A stretch of 60,961 bases of DNA from positions 1 through 60,961 of the forward strand of contig JAJYHY010000005.1 in assembly GCA_021784555.1 (NCBI GenBank), written 5' to 3'. Both the position numbers and the translations under genes were made by a program. Shown piece after piece: positions 45,616 through 53,590 of this stretch (positions are counted from its first letter, which is position 1; each line of letters opens with the position of its first letter). The notes under the pieces are model-generated. The model was not told where the DNA came from and searched no databases. It worked only from the letters and a program-made list of their open reading frames with translations. The stretch comes from a bacterium (GTDB taxonomy: Bacteria > Verrucomicrobiota > Verrucomicrobiia > Limisphaerales > UBA8199).

Positions 45616-45954
45616 TTAGTAGCACCCAGGAGCAGCTTCTCTTCCTCCGGCCTCATAGACAAGCTGTCGAGTGTCTTCGAGCACTTGGAGAAAATAGGGG
45701 TTGCGCACGGCTCGTTCGGTGAGGAGGTCCACGCGACGGCCAAAGAGCCGCTCCAGTTCGTTGGCCAGCGCGAAGTAGCTCTCGGTGTATTCCGCTGACG
45801 ACGATTCCTCCAGCGCGACCAGAAAGTCCAGGTCGCTGGCGTCCTCGCGGAAGCCCCCGCCCGCTGCCGAACCAAATAGGTAAAGCCGCTTTACCCCGAA
45901 CCGCCGGCAGAGCGCGGCCGCCGCCTCTATGTTCTTCTGGACCAATCCAACCAG
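45616..45954 (-). CDS. MNT-type nucleotidyltransferase, second copy
   Basis: Paralogue of 40166-40474 with YLFGSAAGGGFREDASDLDF and the same VDLLTERAVRNPYFLQVLED. The base that gives ATG in copy 1 is changed to CTG here (45954-45952); TTG 45945 is an alternative. The C-terminus runs 11 codons longer (AGGREAAPGCY) because the stop position changed. It may be weakly expressed or dying. No HEPN partner is adjacent. Confidence 0.62.
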   Translation of the reverse strand: MVGLVQKNIEAAAALCRRFGVKRLYLFGSAAGGGFREDASDLDFLVALEESSSAEYTESYFALANELERLFGRRVDLLTERAVRNPYFLQVLEDTRQLVYEAGGREAAPGCY

Positions 45955-46225
45955 TGCGGTTTCCCTGTTACATCAAGGCGGTGGTAGCATTCAAGTGAGC
46001 ACTCTTGGCCGACAGCAATTCTCGTTCTGACCCGATCGAGGCTGGAAGTCGGGCGCCCACCACGTTCCATTCATACAAGATGAGCATTGCTGCTTAGCCG
46101 CACGGAGTCAGGAACCCGACCGCCTCACGGTCATTATGGCCGGACGCAACGCCGCGGCTTCAGTCGCGGATGATCTCGGCGATGCTCTCGGTGTCCATGG
46201 TTACGTAACCTCCCGGTTTTGCGAA
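45653..46225. repeat. Duplicated 573-base block, copy 2
   Basis: Direct repeat of 40173-40745, constant offset 5480. In this copy the small gene at the right boundary (46160-46366) is complete, so copy 2 is closer to the original context. Confidence 0.8.
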
Positions 46226-46366
46226 GTAGATTATCTCGCGGTAGTCCCGCGTTGCCCCCAACGCCCGGGGTTCGTCAAACCGATACACGGCACCGTTGTT
46301 GAGCCGAACCGAAAAGGGGTGAAACGGCCGCCGCTCAACCGCTTCTTGAATGGCATTTGTTGTCAC
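46160..46366 (-). CDS. Small hypothetical protein, 68 aa
   Basis: From GTG 46366: MTTNAIQEAVERRPFHPFSV, RLNNGAVYRFDEPRALGATR and YFAKPGGYVTMDTESIAEII. Relative of the 71-residue protein at 40962-41177. Only its last ~11 codons are present next to the first MNT copy. Function unknown; repeated association with an MNT gene is worth noting. Confidence 0.55.
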   Translation of the reverse strand: MTTNAIQEAVERRPFHPFSVRLNNGAVYRFDEPRALGATRDYREIIYFAKPGGYVTMDTESIAEIIRD

Positions 46367-46474
46367 TGTTCAAATCTAACGCCGAGCGGCTTCTTGACAA
46401 GGGCAAACGGTCAAGACTCCGAAAAGGCAAGCGCTAACCGTTACGGCCGGATATAAAGCTGATAGGCGTAGCGG

Positions 46475-46863
46475 TCACACGACCGCCAGCCGCAATTTTG
46501 GGATCCGGGAGAAATGCTTGCGATTGAAGGCAAGCAACTCGGCGTCGGCCAGCAAGGCGGTGGCGGCGATCCGGAAGTCCGCAAAGCCGATCGTCTGCCC
46601 CCGTAGATCCGCTGCCAATTTAGCGGCGCGTTCAGCATGTGCCTTCGAGAGGGAACAACGGGTAACGCACTGACCCGACGCAAATACCGGCTCCGTTTTT
46701 CGACCCTCTTGGGGTCCCATGCGAAGACGTCAAACTGAATCCGCTGCCACACCGTTGACGGGAAACCACACGCTTCATCGCCTTTGTCTCGCAGCCAGCC
46801 CAGCGGATCAAATTCGCCCTTTTCCCAACGCACGAAGGCGTCCGCGTCCACATAAACGCTCAT
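46475..46863 (-). pseudogene. PIN-domain toxin gene with a frameshift
   Basis: ATG 46863 opens SVYVDADAFVRWEKGEFDPL, a PIN start, and continues to about DPKRVEKRSRYLRRVSALPV. Near 46660 the family sequence moves to another frame and ends there as SKAHAERAAKLAADLRGQTI, GFADFRIAATALLADAELLA, FNRKHFSRIPKLRLAVV. One small indel explains it. The product as read would lack the C-terminal acidic site. The antitoxin upstream appears intact. Confidence 0.67.
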
Positions 46864-47135
46864 CGGTGATACAGGTGTTCGGCGTTCATCCTTCTGCGTG
46901 CCGCTTCCACGCCGTCGGCGATTCTTCTGCGGTCATCATCGCTCAAGCCCTCTTCTGCTCTGCGAAGGATTTCCGCCACTTCAGCGCACGTGACAACAGT
47001 TCGCTCCTCGGCCTTCTCCTGCAACCAGTCCAGCGTCTCACGGTTGATCGAGCGATTGTTGATCGCGGAACTCTTCCTAAGCGCGTCATGCACCTGTTGA
47101 GGGCATCCATCGACAGTGAATGATGTTGTTTTCAC
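46860..47135 (-). CDS. Antitoxin of the frameshifted PIN cassette
   Basis: A 91-residue protein from GTG 47135, beginning VKTTSFTVDGCPQQVHDALR, with NRSINRETLDWLQEKAEERT and GLSDDDRRRIADGVEAARRR. The first strand plus two helices fit a ribbon-helix-helix (FitA-like) DNA-binding antitoxin. It overlaps the PIN gene by 4 bases (ATGA). Confidence 0.62.
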   Translation of the reverse strand: MKTTSFTVDGCPQQVHDALRKSSAINNRSINRETLDWLQEKAEERTVVTCAEVAEILRRAEEGLSDDDRRRIADGVEAARRRMNAEHLYHR

Positions 47136-47208
47136 ATCTTCAAAATAGGGTGGCCACGATCCGGTAGCAACCGAAACTACCCCTGTCCGAGCCGGAAATG
47201 GGCCAATC

Positions 47209-48522
47209 TCAGTGGAGCGCATCGAGAGCCGGCACGGTCATCGCTGAGCCGTGAACCTTGAGCTTGATGATGGTGTCAATGGCGTGATGGTCGGCGGCGG
47301 GAAGCGTAAGCCGCAGTTCTCCGTCGAGGTGGGCCACCTTGACCCTGCGGCCATGCAACACCCTGGCGGAGCGAATTTCGCGAGGAATATCGGGCAGTTC
47401 AATGCTATCGCCCTGCCACCGAAGAACGTGGAGATAAATGGTGTTGCCCCGGCGCGTGCTGGCGTAGGAACCTGTGGGTTTCCACGGGCCGCCGCGCGTG
47501 CGGTAGATGCTCTGGCCGTTCTTGTGAAGCCACGCGCCGATCTCCTTGAGGCGCTCGACCTGGCGCGGCTCAATCCGGCCATCGGGCATCGGGCCGACAT
47601 TGAGCAGGAGGTTGCCGTCGCCCCCGGCGCAACTCACCAGGATTTGAATGCATTCCTGGAGGGACTTCATTTTGTCATTCGGTTTCCAGCTCCATTGCCG
47701 GCAAAGCGTCATGCAGGTCTCCCAGGGGCGGTCTTCCTGGTATTTGCCAACGTGTTGCTCGGGGGTGTCGTAATCGCCACCGTCGCCGGTGCGGTTGTTG
47801 ATGAGAATGTCGGGCTGGAGAGAGCGGGCGAGTTTGATGGTCTGGGCGCCCCTGCCTTTGAACATTTCGGGCACATCATTCCAGATGGTAATCAGGGGGC
47901 CGTAGTTGACGATTAACTCCTTGATTTGGGCCAACAGGTAGCGATTGTAGGCATCCAGATCGCTCTTGGCGCGTTTGACCTTGCCGCCGGGGCTGGTCAG
48001 AGGAAAATCCGGGTTATGCCAGTCGCAGACGGAGTAATAGGCCCCAAAGGCGACGTGCTGTCGGCGGCAGGCCTTGGAGAGTTCGGCCAAGATGTCCCGA
48101 TGGAACGGGGTGTGCATGATGTTGTAGTCGGTGTACTTCGTGTTCCACAGGCAAAACCCATCGTGGTGTTTGGTGGTCAGAACGATGTACTTCATCCCGG
48201 CGGCTTTGGCGATGCGCACCCATTGCCGGGCGTTGAAGTTGGTGGGGTCGAATCGCCGGTAGAGATTGTCGTACACGGCGATGGGTGTCTCGACCCCGCG
48301 CGACCAACTGATTTCATGCCCGGTCAAACTCACCGGCCCGAAGTGGATGAACATGCCAAAGCGCAGCGCCTGCCAGTGCCTAACCGCCGCAGGCTCAGCC
48401 TTCGGCCATGCCGGAGAAACCGAGGGCTTGGTTGAGGACTGGCCCGCATTGGCGGCAAACCCGGCGATGCACAGCAATCCGAGGATCGCGCCAAACCGGC
48501 CTCTGGTTAGAAAAAATCTCAT
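47209..48522 (-). CDS. Alpha-L-fucosidase, GH29
   Basis: A 437-residue secreted enzyme (signal FGAILGLLCIAGFAANAG). GH29 landmarks are clear: FGMFIHFGPVSLTGHEISWS, YIVLTTKHHDGFCLWNTKYT, FGAYYSVCDWHNPDFP, LITIWNDVPEM with the candidate nucleophilic aspartate, and GDGNLLLNVGPMPDGRIEP. It hydrolyses alpha-linked fucose from glycans with retention. A C-terminal beta-sandwich (GNTIYLHVLRWQGDSIELPD) follows. ATG 48522 gives a normal length. It stands alone; the short fucosidase type suggests degradation of fucosylated polysaccharides outside or in the periplasm. Confidence 0.91.
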   Translation of the reverse strand: MRFFLTRGRFGAILGLLCIAGFAANAGQSSTKPSVSPAWPKAEPAAVRHWQALRFGMFIHFGPVSLTGHEISWSRGVETPIAVYDNLYRRFDPTNFNARQWVRIAKAAGMKYIVLTTKHHDGFCLWNTKYTDYNIMHTPFHRDILAELSKACRRQHVAFGAYYSVCDWHNPDFPLTSPGGKVKRAKSDLDAYNRYLLAQIKELIVNYGPLITIWNDVPEMFKGRGAQTIKLARSLQPDILINNRTGDGGDYDTPEQHVGKYQEDRPWETCMTLCRQWSWKPNDKMKSLQECIQILVSCAGGDGNLLLNVGPMPDGRIEPRQVERLKEIGAWLHKNGQSIYRTRGGPWKPTGSYASTRRGNTIYLHVLRWQGDSIELPDIPREIRSARVLHGRRVKVAHLDGELRLTLPAADHHAIDTIIKLKVHGSAMTVPALDALH

Positions 48523-48695
48523 ATAGTGTATTCGCCCGATTCAACGGGCCCCGTCTCGTGTTCGCCGTTTCTCATGCCGGCAAATCATAGTCGCCTCCCG
48601 GAACAATGACAACTCGTTCAAACCGAGTCTATCAGGGCTCGGTTCCACCGCGTTTGGACAGCGGCAGCAACCGCACGCCAACCACGCTGCCGGTT

Positions 48696-50780
48696 TCAAA
48701 ACCCCTCCAGGACGATATCCGCCAAGAAATCCAGCCAGTCCACCGAGATCGGATGCTTCAGTTCGTAGGAATGGGCAAAGTCCTGGTCGAAGAGTTGCTC
48801 TTTGAGCTCGGCGGCGAAGACCGGATCGGAGGTGGCGATATTGTCCTCCTGGTTGAGGCGCAGGCTGAGGTGGTTGAGGTTGCCGGAGCCCAGGCAGGCC
48901 CAGCCGTCCGCCAGCAGCGCCTTGACATGGGTCATGCCGGGGTAGAAATAGACGCGGACTTTATGTTCCAGCAAGTAATTGGCAATGACAAGATTTCCCC
49001 TGCCGCCGGTCTTGAAATCGTTGATGCTGGGCAGGATGACGCGCACGTCCACGCCCCGTTTGCGAGCGGCTACAAGACCGATGATGATGCGCTTGTCAAA
49101 CAGATAGGGGTTCTCGACGTAGAGATAGCTTTGCGCGTGGCGCAACGAGCCGAGGATAGCCGTGGCGAAGGGTTTCCAGAGGGTTTTCGTGGGCAGGAGT
49201 CGGAGCTTGATCCAGGGGCCGGGCAGTTCCCGGGAAGGGGGCGTGTGGCGGGAGGTCAGGAGGGCGATGAGATAGCCCAAGTCGCCCAGGGGGCCGGCAT
49301 GAGCCCAATCTCTGCGGAATGTCTCCTCAAGTGAGGTGACAACCGGCCCTCTCACTTCAACCATCAGGTCGTGCCATTCATAGCGGTATTCTCTTCCGAT
49401 GTTCATCCCCCCCAGCCAGGCGCGACTCCCATCCACCAGGAAAAGCTTGGAGTGATCGGCTGAAAACCACGGGTTGAGGAACGGACGCACTTTGACATGC
49501 GAGCCTCTGCGCAGATAGCAGACGATGGAGGAGGGCGGCACAAAGCCTTCCGGCATCGGCGTGGCGGGAGGCGCCACACCGGCGGCGATGCTGCCCTCTT
49601 CGTCCAGGATGACCCTGACTTTGACCCGCGCGGAGCGCCGTTTCAGCTCGTCGGCGATACGCACCGCCACGTCGTCCTTATCGAAAATATAAACCAGCAC
49701 CTCGATATGATTGGTGGCCTGGGCGATGCCTCGCTCCACGCTATTGAAAAACCGGTCGCCATCGATGAGCAACTCGAGGGAGCCGTCCTGCTCGCGCGTG
49801 CCGGTGTGTTCATCCAGCCAGGTCTCCCATTTCTTCAGGTCCATCCCGCGGCCTTTGGCCAGAGGGCTGGGCGCGCCGCCAAACCGGGGCAGCAACGGAC
49901 GGAGCAGTTTGACCACGGTTTGCACTCCCAGATTGCCCAACCGGGCCACGCTCGAGACGGGATTCTTGATCAAGGCGATGACAACGCTATCAAACAACAT
50001 TGCCTTAAGCCCTTGGGCGGTGACCGCCAGCCCGATGCCGCGGTCGGTCGTATCGTAGAGGGCCGCCGGTTCCAACAGCACGCACTCATGGCGCTCCAGG
50101 TCCACCAGGAGCGGCTGGACGCATCGGCGCGCACTGGGCGTCATGAGTAGGAATAGGTTTGCACCGGGATGGCTCCGGCCCAATGCCTCCGAGAGGAGAC
50201 GGCCCAGGATTTCAAGAGTTTCCTGGACGGAAAAGCGCCGGTCAATGATGACTTGGCCGGGTTGCTGCCGCAGCGGCACAAGGTGAGGGCGGCCTCGTGC
50301 GTCGCGGTAGAGAACGCGGTCCGCCAGAAAGGCTTGGTAATAGGCGGCGTGCCACGGCGCTTTGGGAGTCAGCGCGGCCACCAGGTTTGTCGCCAGGCGT
50401 CTCCACGCCGGGCCGGCAATAACCACCGCCTCGCGCCAGGCGCTTTGCGGTTTGGGAATGCGCAGGAGCCGCTGGCGCCAGCGCAGCACCGCCGAATGCA
50501 CCCGGTAGCCGCCGGTCGGGACCCGCTGATGGCTCCAACGCGCGCTGAAGCACTCAACGCCGAATTCACCCGCGAAGTACACGCGGATGGCGGGGTCTTT
50601 GACGAATGCATACGGGGGCGCCGCGTTGGAGGCGGTCAGCGCCCGCCATTCGTTCAGCGACTCTTGCTTGGCCGCGCCGTTGCTTGCGAATGCCGGCTCG
50701 GTTTGGGAGACGCCAACGAGTGAGAGGAGCAGCGCTCCCCAAAGGAGCCAAACCAAGCGTCGCCAACCGTTTATCACCAT
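48696..50780 (-). CDS. Phospholipase D/cardiolipin synthase family protein
   Basis: About 694 residues from ATG 50780; an ATG at 50954 would add 58 residues before the membrane anchor. A signal anchor (RLVWLLWGALLLSLVGVSQT) is followed by an ~330-residue unassigned N-terminal part, then two HKD motifs: HSKLFLVDGSRAWLGGMNIG and HVKALLADGWACLGSGNLNH. Each supplies H-K-D to one active site of the PLD superfamily. The second half (SYLYVENPYLFDKRIIIGLV) is cardiolipin-synthase-like. It could make or exchange phospholipid headgroups; the N-terminal domain is unusual for ClsA. Confidence 0.86.
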   Translation of the reverse strand: MVINGWRRLVWLLWGALLLSLVGVSQTEPAFASNGAAKQESLNEWRALTASNAAPPYAFVKDPAIRVYFAGEFGVECFSARWSHQRVPTGGYRVHSAVLRWRQRLLRIPKPQSAWREAVVIAGPAWRRLATNLVAALTPKAPWHAAYYQAFLADRVLYRDARGRPHLVPLRQQPGQVIIDRRFSVQETLEILGRLLSEALGRSHPGANLFLLMTPSARRCVQPLLVDLERHECVLLEPAALYDTTDRGIGLAVTAQGLKAMLFDSVVIALIKNPVSSVARLGNLGVQTVVKLLRPLLPRFGGAPSPLAKGRGMDLKKWETWLDEHTGTREQDGSLELLIDGDRFFNSVERGIAQATNHIEVLVYIFDKDDVAVRIADELKRRSARVKVRVILDEEGSIAAGVAPPATPMPEGFVPPSSIVCYLRRGSHVKVRPFLNPWFSADHSKLFLVDGSRAWLGGMNIGREYRYEWHDLMVEVRGPVVTSLEETFRRDWAHAGPLGDLGYLIALLTSRHTPPSRELPGPWIKLRLLPTKTLWKPFATAILGSLRHAQSYLYVENPYLFDKRIIIGLVAARKRGVDVRVILPSINDFKTGGRGNLVIANYLLEHKVRVYFYPGMTHVKALLADGWACLGSGNLNHLSLRLNQEDNIATSDPVFAAELKEQLFDQDFAHSYELKHPISVDWLDFLADIVLEGF

Positions 50781-50956
50781 GCCATTGCAGCAAGCGCCAA
50801 GCCTCGCGTAAAGCCAGAAGTTGCGCCGGCGCAATAAGCTCCTATACCAACCCGATTCAGAGCTATGGTGAATGCGAAACAGGGGGTCTCGAAAGGGCAG
50901 GAGAGGAAGCGTCTTACCTCGGAGGTCCGGCCCTGGATGCGCGTCCATCGGCACAA

Positions 50957-51400
50957 TTAGGGAGCGCCCTGCCGGCCATAGGCCCGCGCGGCCCGCAATA
51001 CCTCCTCCAGCTTGCCTTCACGCAAGGCCGCCGCCGGACGTACCCCGTTCAGATAGGGGTTGCCGTTTAAGAAGAACGCGAGCAAACTCCAGTCCTGCAC
51101 ACGCTCGTCGATTGCCTGAAGCACGCGCTTAACCAGGGGTGTCAACTGCTCGTCGAGCTGGAACGTGGGATAGAGAAAACCCCGTTTGCCGAACCGCATG
51201 GCGACCAGCCTCCGGGGTTTGCGACGCTTGTCAACCGCCTGCCGTGTCAAGCCGAGCAGCTTTCCGACCTCCTCCGCAGTCAGCGCGCCGCCCGCGTTTC
51301 TGAGCAACTCCTCCTTCATTCTCAAGCCGCGGAGGCGCGCCGCAGCCAGTGGGTCGTCATGCCGCAACACGTCGAGGCGTCCGCTCAGTTGCCTGAGCAA
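50957..51400 (-). CDS. Xre/MbcA-type HTH protein, possible antitoxin
   Basis: A 147-residue protein (TTG 51400; ATG 51319 is an alternative). A helix-turn-helix LTAEEVGKLLGLTRQAVDKR is followed by FGKRGFLYPTFQLDEQLTPL, VLQAIDERVQDWSLLAFFLN and NGVRPAAALREGKLEEVLRA, the arrangement of MbcA/ParS-type antitoxins, whose partners are RES-domain toxins. No RES gene is adjacent, so it is an orphan or a simple regulator. The left neighbour starts 177 bases away. Confidence 0.55.
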   Translation of the reverse strand: MLRQLSGRLDVLRHDDPLAAARLRGLRMKEELLRNAGGALTAEEVGKLLGLTRQAVDKRRKPRRLVAMRFGKRGFLYPTFQLDEQLTPLVKRVLQAIDERVQDWSLLAFFLNGNPYLNGVRPAAALREGKLEEVLRAARAYGRQGAP

Positions 51401-51434
51401 CCCCTCATAGTTGGACGAGGCACTGGCCTCTCCG

Positions 51435-51543
51435 GGTGTGATTAAATCCGTCGGGCACGCAAGGCATCGGGGTCACTCCCGCACCTTTTTCCGCCACTTC
51501 GCCTCCCATTACCGCGGAAAAAGTGAGGACCGACCCCGATGCC
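51435..51543. repeat. Palindromic repeat family, copy B
   Basis: Begins GGTGTGATTAAATCCGTCGG, close to 59399-59421. GGCATCGGGGTC (51463) pairs with GACCCCGATGCC (51532-51543), and inside TTTTTCCGC pairs with GCGGAAAAA, forming a long hairpin of ~81 bases. Confidence 0.66.
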
Positions 51544-51579
51544 ACCCGGCTCTCGCACTTTCCACTGCGCTCTCGCCTC

Positions 51580-52602
51580 TCACGTCTCCGATTCCGCATC
51601 CTCCCCATCGTAGATTAGGCTGCGCCGATGAATATGCCGGGCACGCGGGTCGGCGAATTCATCCTCCATTTTGGCAAGGTGAGGTGAGAGGGTTCTGAGG
51701 GTGGCTGGGGCAACGCCGGTTCGGGTTTGGATCAACTCCAAACGCCGGAGGATGGTCGTTTTGGAGGTGTCGAATCGCCGCGCGATTTCTCCGATGCCCT
51801 TGGCCTCCACGCAATAGAGCCGGAACACGGTCATGAGCGAGGGGGCCTTGAGCCGCTGTTCAGAATCGAGTTGGCGCACCAGGGCGAAGGCCTTGCGCGC
51901 GGTTTCCTGCTGGTCCGATTCGGCTGCCGGTTGCGGCGTGAATCGCGAAAACAGTTCACCGGGATTCCGGATGGGATAGAGGCGTCCCGTTTCGGGGAGG
52001 CGGAGATTCGATTCCAGCGGGAAGAAGGCCGCGCCGACGCCGGCCAACAATTGCTGGGTCACGGCATCCAGGTGGGCGGCGGTGGGCGCGAAGAGCAAGA
52101 ACGGGCCACGCAGGCGGGCGGCCAGTTCCGCCACCGCGGCGCGGAATTCCGATGGCTCAGGTTGGACAGTGAGAATCGCGCTGACCGCGTCCGTGGACCA
52201 CGAGCCGATCTGCCAGGTGTTCGCAACTCCGATCTCGACAAAACGGGAATCGAGGCCGAAGGCGCCGCAGAGCGCGCGGGCGAGCCGGGCCACGTCCAGT
52301 TCCCATAAAGTGAGGTCAGCCGGCTGGAGTAGGAGGTCTTCGCACCGTGGTTCATCACAGCAGCAGACGGCGATGAGCCTGCCGTCTGGCAGCGGAAGCA
52401 CCGCATGCTGGCAGCCGCAGTCGTGGGGACAGGGAAATGACGCAGCCGGAGTGGCACGACGCTTGAAGAACGCGGAGCGGCAGGTCTCGAAATCCTCCCC
52501 CAACCATCGGCGCCAGGCAGCGGCCACCGCGCATCGGCCGCGAACCGACTCGATGCATTGCCAGAAAGCGGCAAGCGCGGGAGGATGGGCAGGATGGGGC
52601 AT
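51580..52602 (-). CDS. Cys-rich helix-turn-helix protein, 340 aa
   Basis: From ATG 52602 the protein has an N-terminal cysteine-rich region (FPCPHDCGCQHAVLPLPDGR, then CCCDEPRCEDLLL), a central alpha/beta part (ALCGAFGLDSRFVEIGVANT, LRGPFLLFAPTAAHLDAVTQ) and a C-terminal HTH FRLYCVEAKGIGEIARRFDT, SKTTILRRLELIQTRTGV resembling sigma region 4/Sigma-like HTH. It may be a DNA-binding regulator sensing metal or redox state. It lies just after the Pal gene. No named family was recognised. Confidence 0.57.
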   Translation of the reverse strand: MPHPAHPPALAAFWQCIESVRGRCAVAAAWRRWLGEDFETCRSAFFKRRATPAASFPCPHDCGCQHAVLPLPDGRLIAVCCCDEPRCEDLLLQPADLTLWELDVARLARALCGAFGLDSRFVEIGVANTWQIGSWSTDAVSAILTVQPEPSEFRAAVAELAARLRGPFLLFAPTAAHLDAVTQQLLAGVGAAFFPLESNLRLPETGRLYPIRNPGELFSRFTPQPAAESDQQETARKAFALVRQLDSEQRLKAPSLMTVFRLYCVEAKGIGEIARRFDTSKTTILRRLELIQTRTGVAPATLRTLSPHLAKMEDEFADPRARHIHRRSLIYDGEDAESET

Positions 52603-52963
52603 GGGGGAGAGGGGGTGATGGATGATGGATGGTGGGCGATGGAGCGTTCGGGTGGTGGGCTGATGGATAACTGGCTTACAGCATTGATGGGATGAACGGA
52701 TTATTACCGTGTGTGAAGTTGCCGCTTCATTACGCATTGGGCATTAGGCATTGTGCATTTGGCATTGTCAATGGAGAATGGTAAATGCCCAATGCGTTAA
52801 TGAGAGATGCCGCTGCACGCATTAGCAGCGGTCGTAAAGCGCTGCGAGGTGGCATGGTTCGACCGGTCGGACCAGAGGGGGTGGAGTGCGCCCACATCAT
52901 CCACCATCCACCGTCCACCATCCCCCATCCATCAATCCCTCCAGGTTGGTGGCTTGGCGAGTG
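52603..52963. other. Low-complexity intergenic stretch
   Basis: Between Pal and the HTH gene. It holds CATTGGGCATTAGGCATTG-type and ATGGATGATGGATG / CCATCCACC-type simple repeats, typical of replication slippage. No gene was seen. Confidence 0.55.
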
Positions 52964-53566
52964 CTATTTGGGGGTCAATAGCACGAAATCGCCGCGGCGG
53001 TTCTTGGCCCAGGCGGACGGATTGTGTCCGGGGTCCACCGGCTTGTCTTTGCCATAGCTGATGGTGCGGATTCGGAGCGGGTCGATACCATCCAGGGCAA
53101 GGGCCTCACGCAAGGCCAACGCACGGCGCTCGCCGAGGGCGAGATTATACTGCTCGGTGCCGCGCTCGTCGCAATTTCCCTCGATGAGCAGTTTTGCGTC
53201 CGTGTTGGCCTTGAGGGCGGCGGCGACGGAATCGACATTGGACTGTTCGCTTGACTTCACGACGGAGCTGTCAAAGTCGAAGTGAACGGTGTCGGCGGCG
53301 AGGGTGGCACGGTCCTGGTTCATGTCGGCGGGATTGAAATTGTTGGAGGTCGGTATGCCCTCCTTGCCGATCTGCTCGGAGTTTATGGGCTGGCCCTGGT
53401 TGAGGGTTCCGCCGGGTGAGGGTCCGCTGGCCGCCTGGTCGCCGATAAGGGCGCCTCTTTCTTGCGGCAAGACCGTCAGAGGAGTGGGTCTTCTGTGACA
53501 GCCGGCCACAGCGATGGTCAGGGCTGAGCCTAACACCGTTACTTTCGCAAACTTGGTCAGTTTCAT
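52964..53566 (-). CDS. pal: Peptidoglycan-associated lipoprotein Pal
   Basis: A 200-residue lipoprotein: signal with lipobox LTIAVAGC, a linker rich in G/P/N, then an OmpA-like domain. VHFDFDSSVVKSSEQSNVDS starts the domain; LLIEGNCDERGTEQYNLALG and ERRALALREALALDGID hold the peptidoglycan-binding residues (the D and R of NCDERG and the R of LGERRA). Pal links the outer membrane to peptidoglycan as the end of the Tol-Pal system. It is the last gene of the tolQ-R-A-B-pal cluster, 24 bases after tolB. Confidence 0.94.
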   Translation of the reverse strand: MKLTKFAKVTVLGSALTIAVAGCHRRPTPLTVLPQERGALIGDQAASGPSPGGTLNQGQPINSEQIGKEGIPTSNNFNPADMNQDRATLAADTVHFDFDSSVVKSSEQSNVDSVAAALKANTDAKLLIEGNCDERGTEQYNLALGERRALALREALALDGIDPLRIRTISYGKDKPVDPGHNPSAWAKNRRGDFVLLTPK

Positions 53567-53590
53567 TTCTCTGGTCTTTCGATAGCCGGG

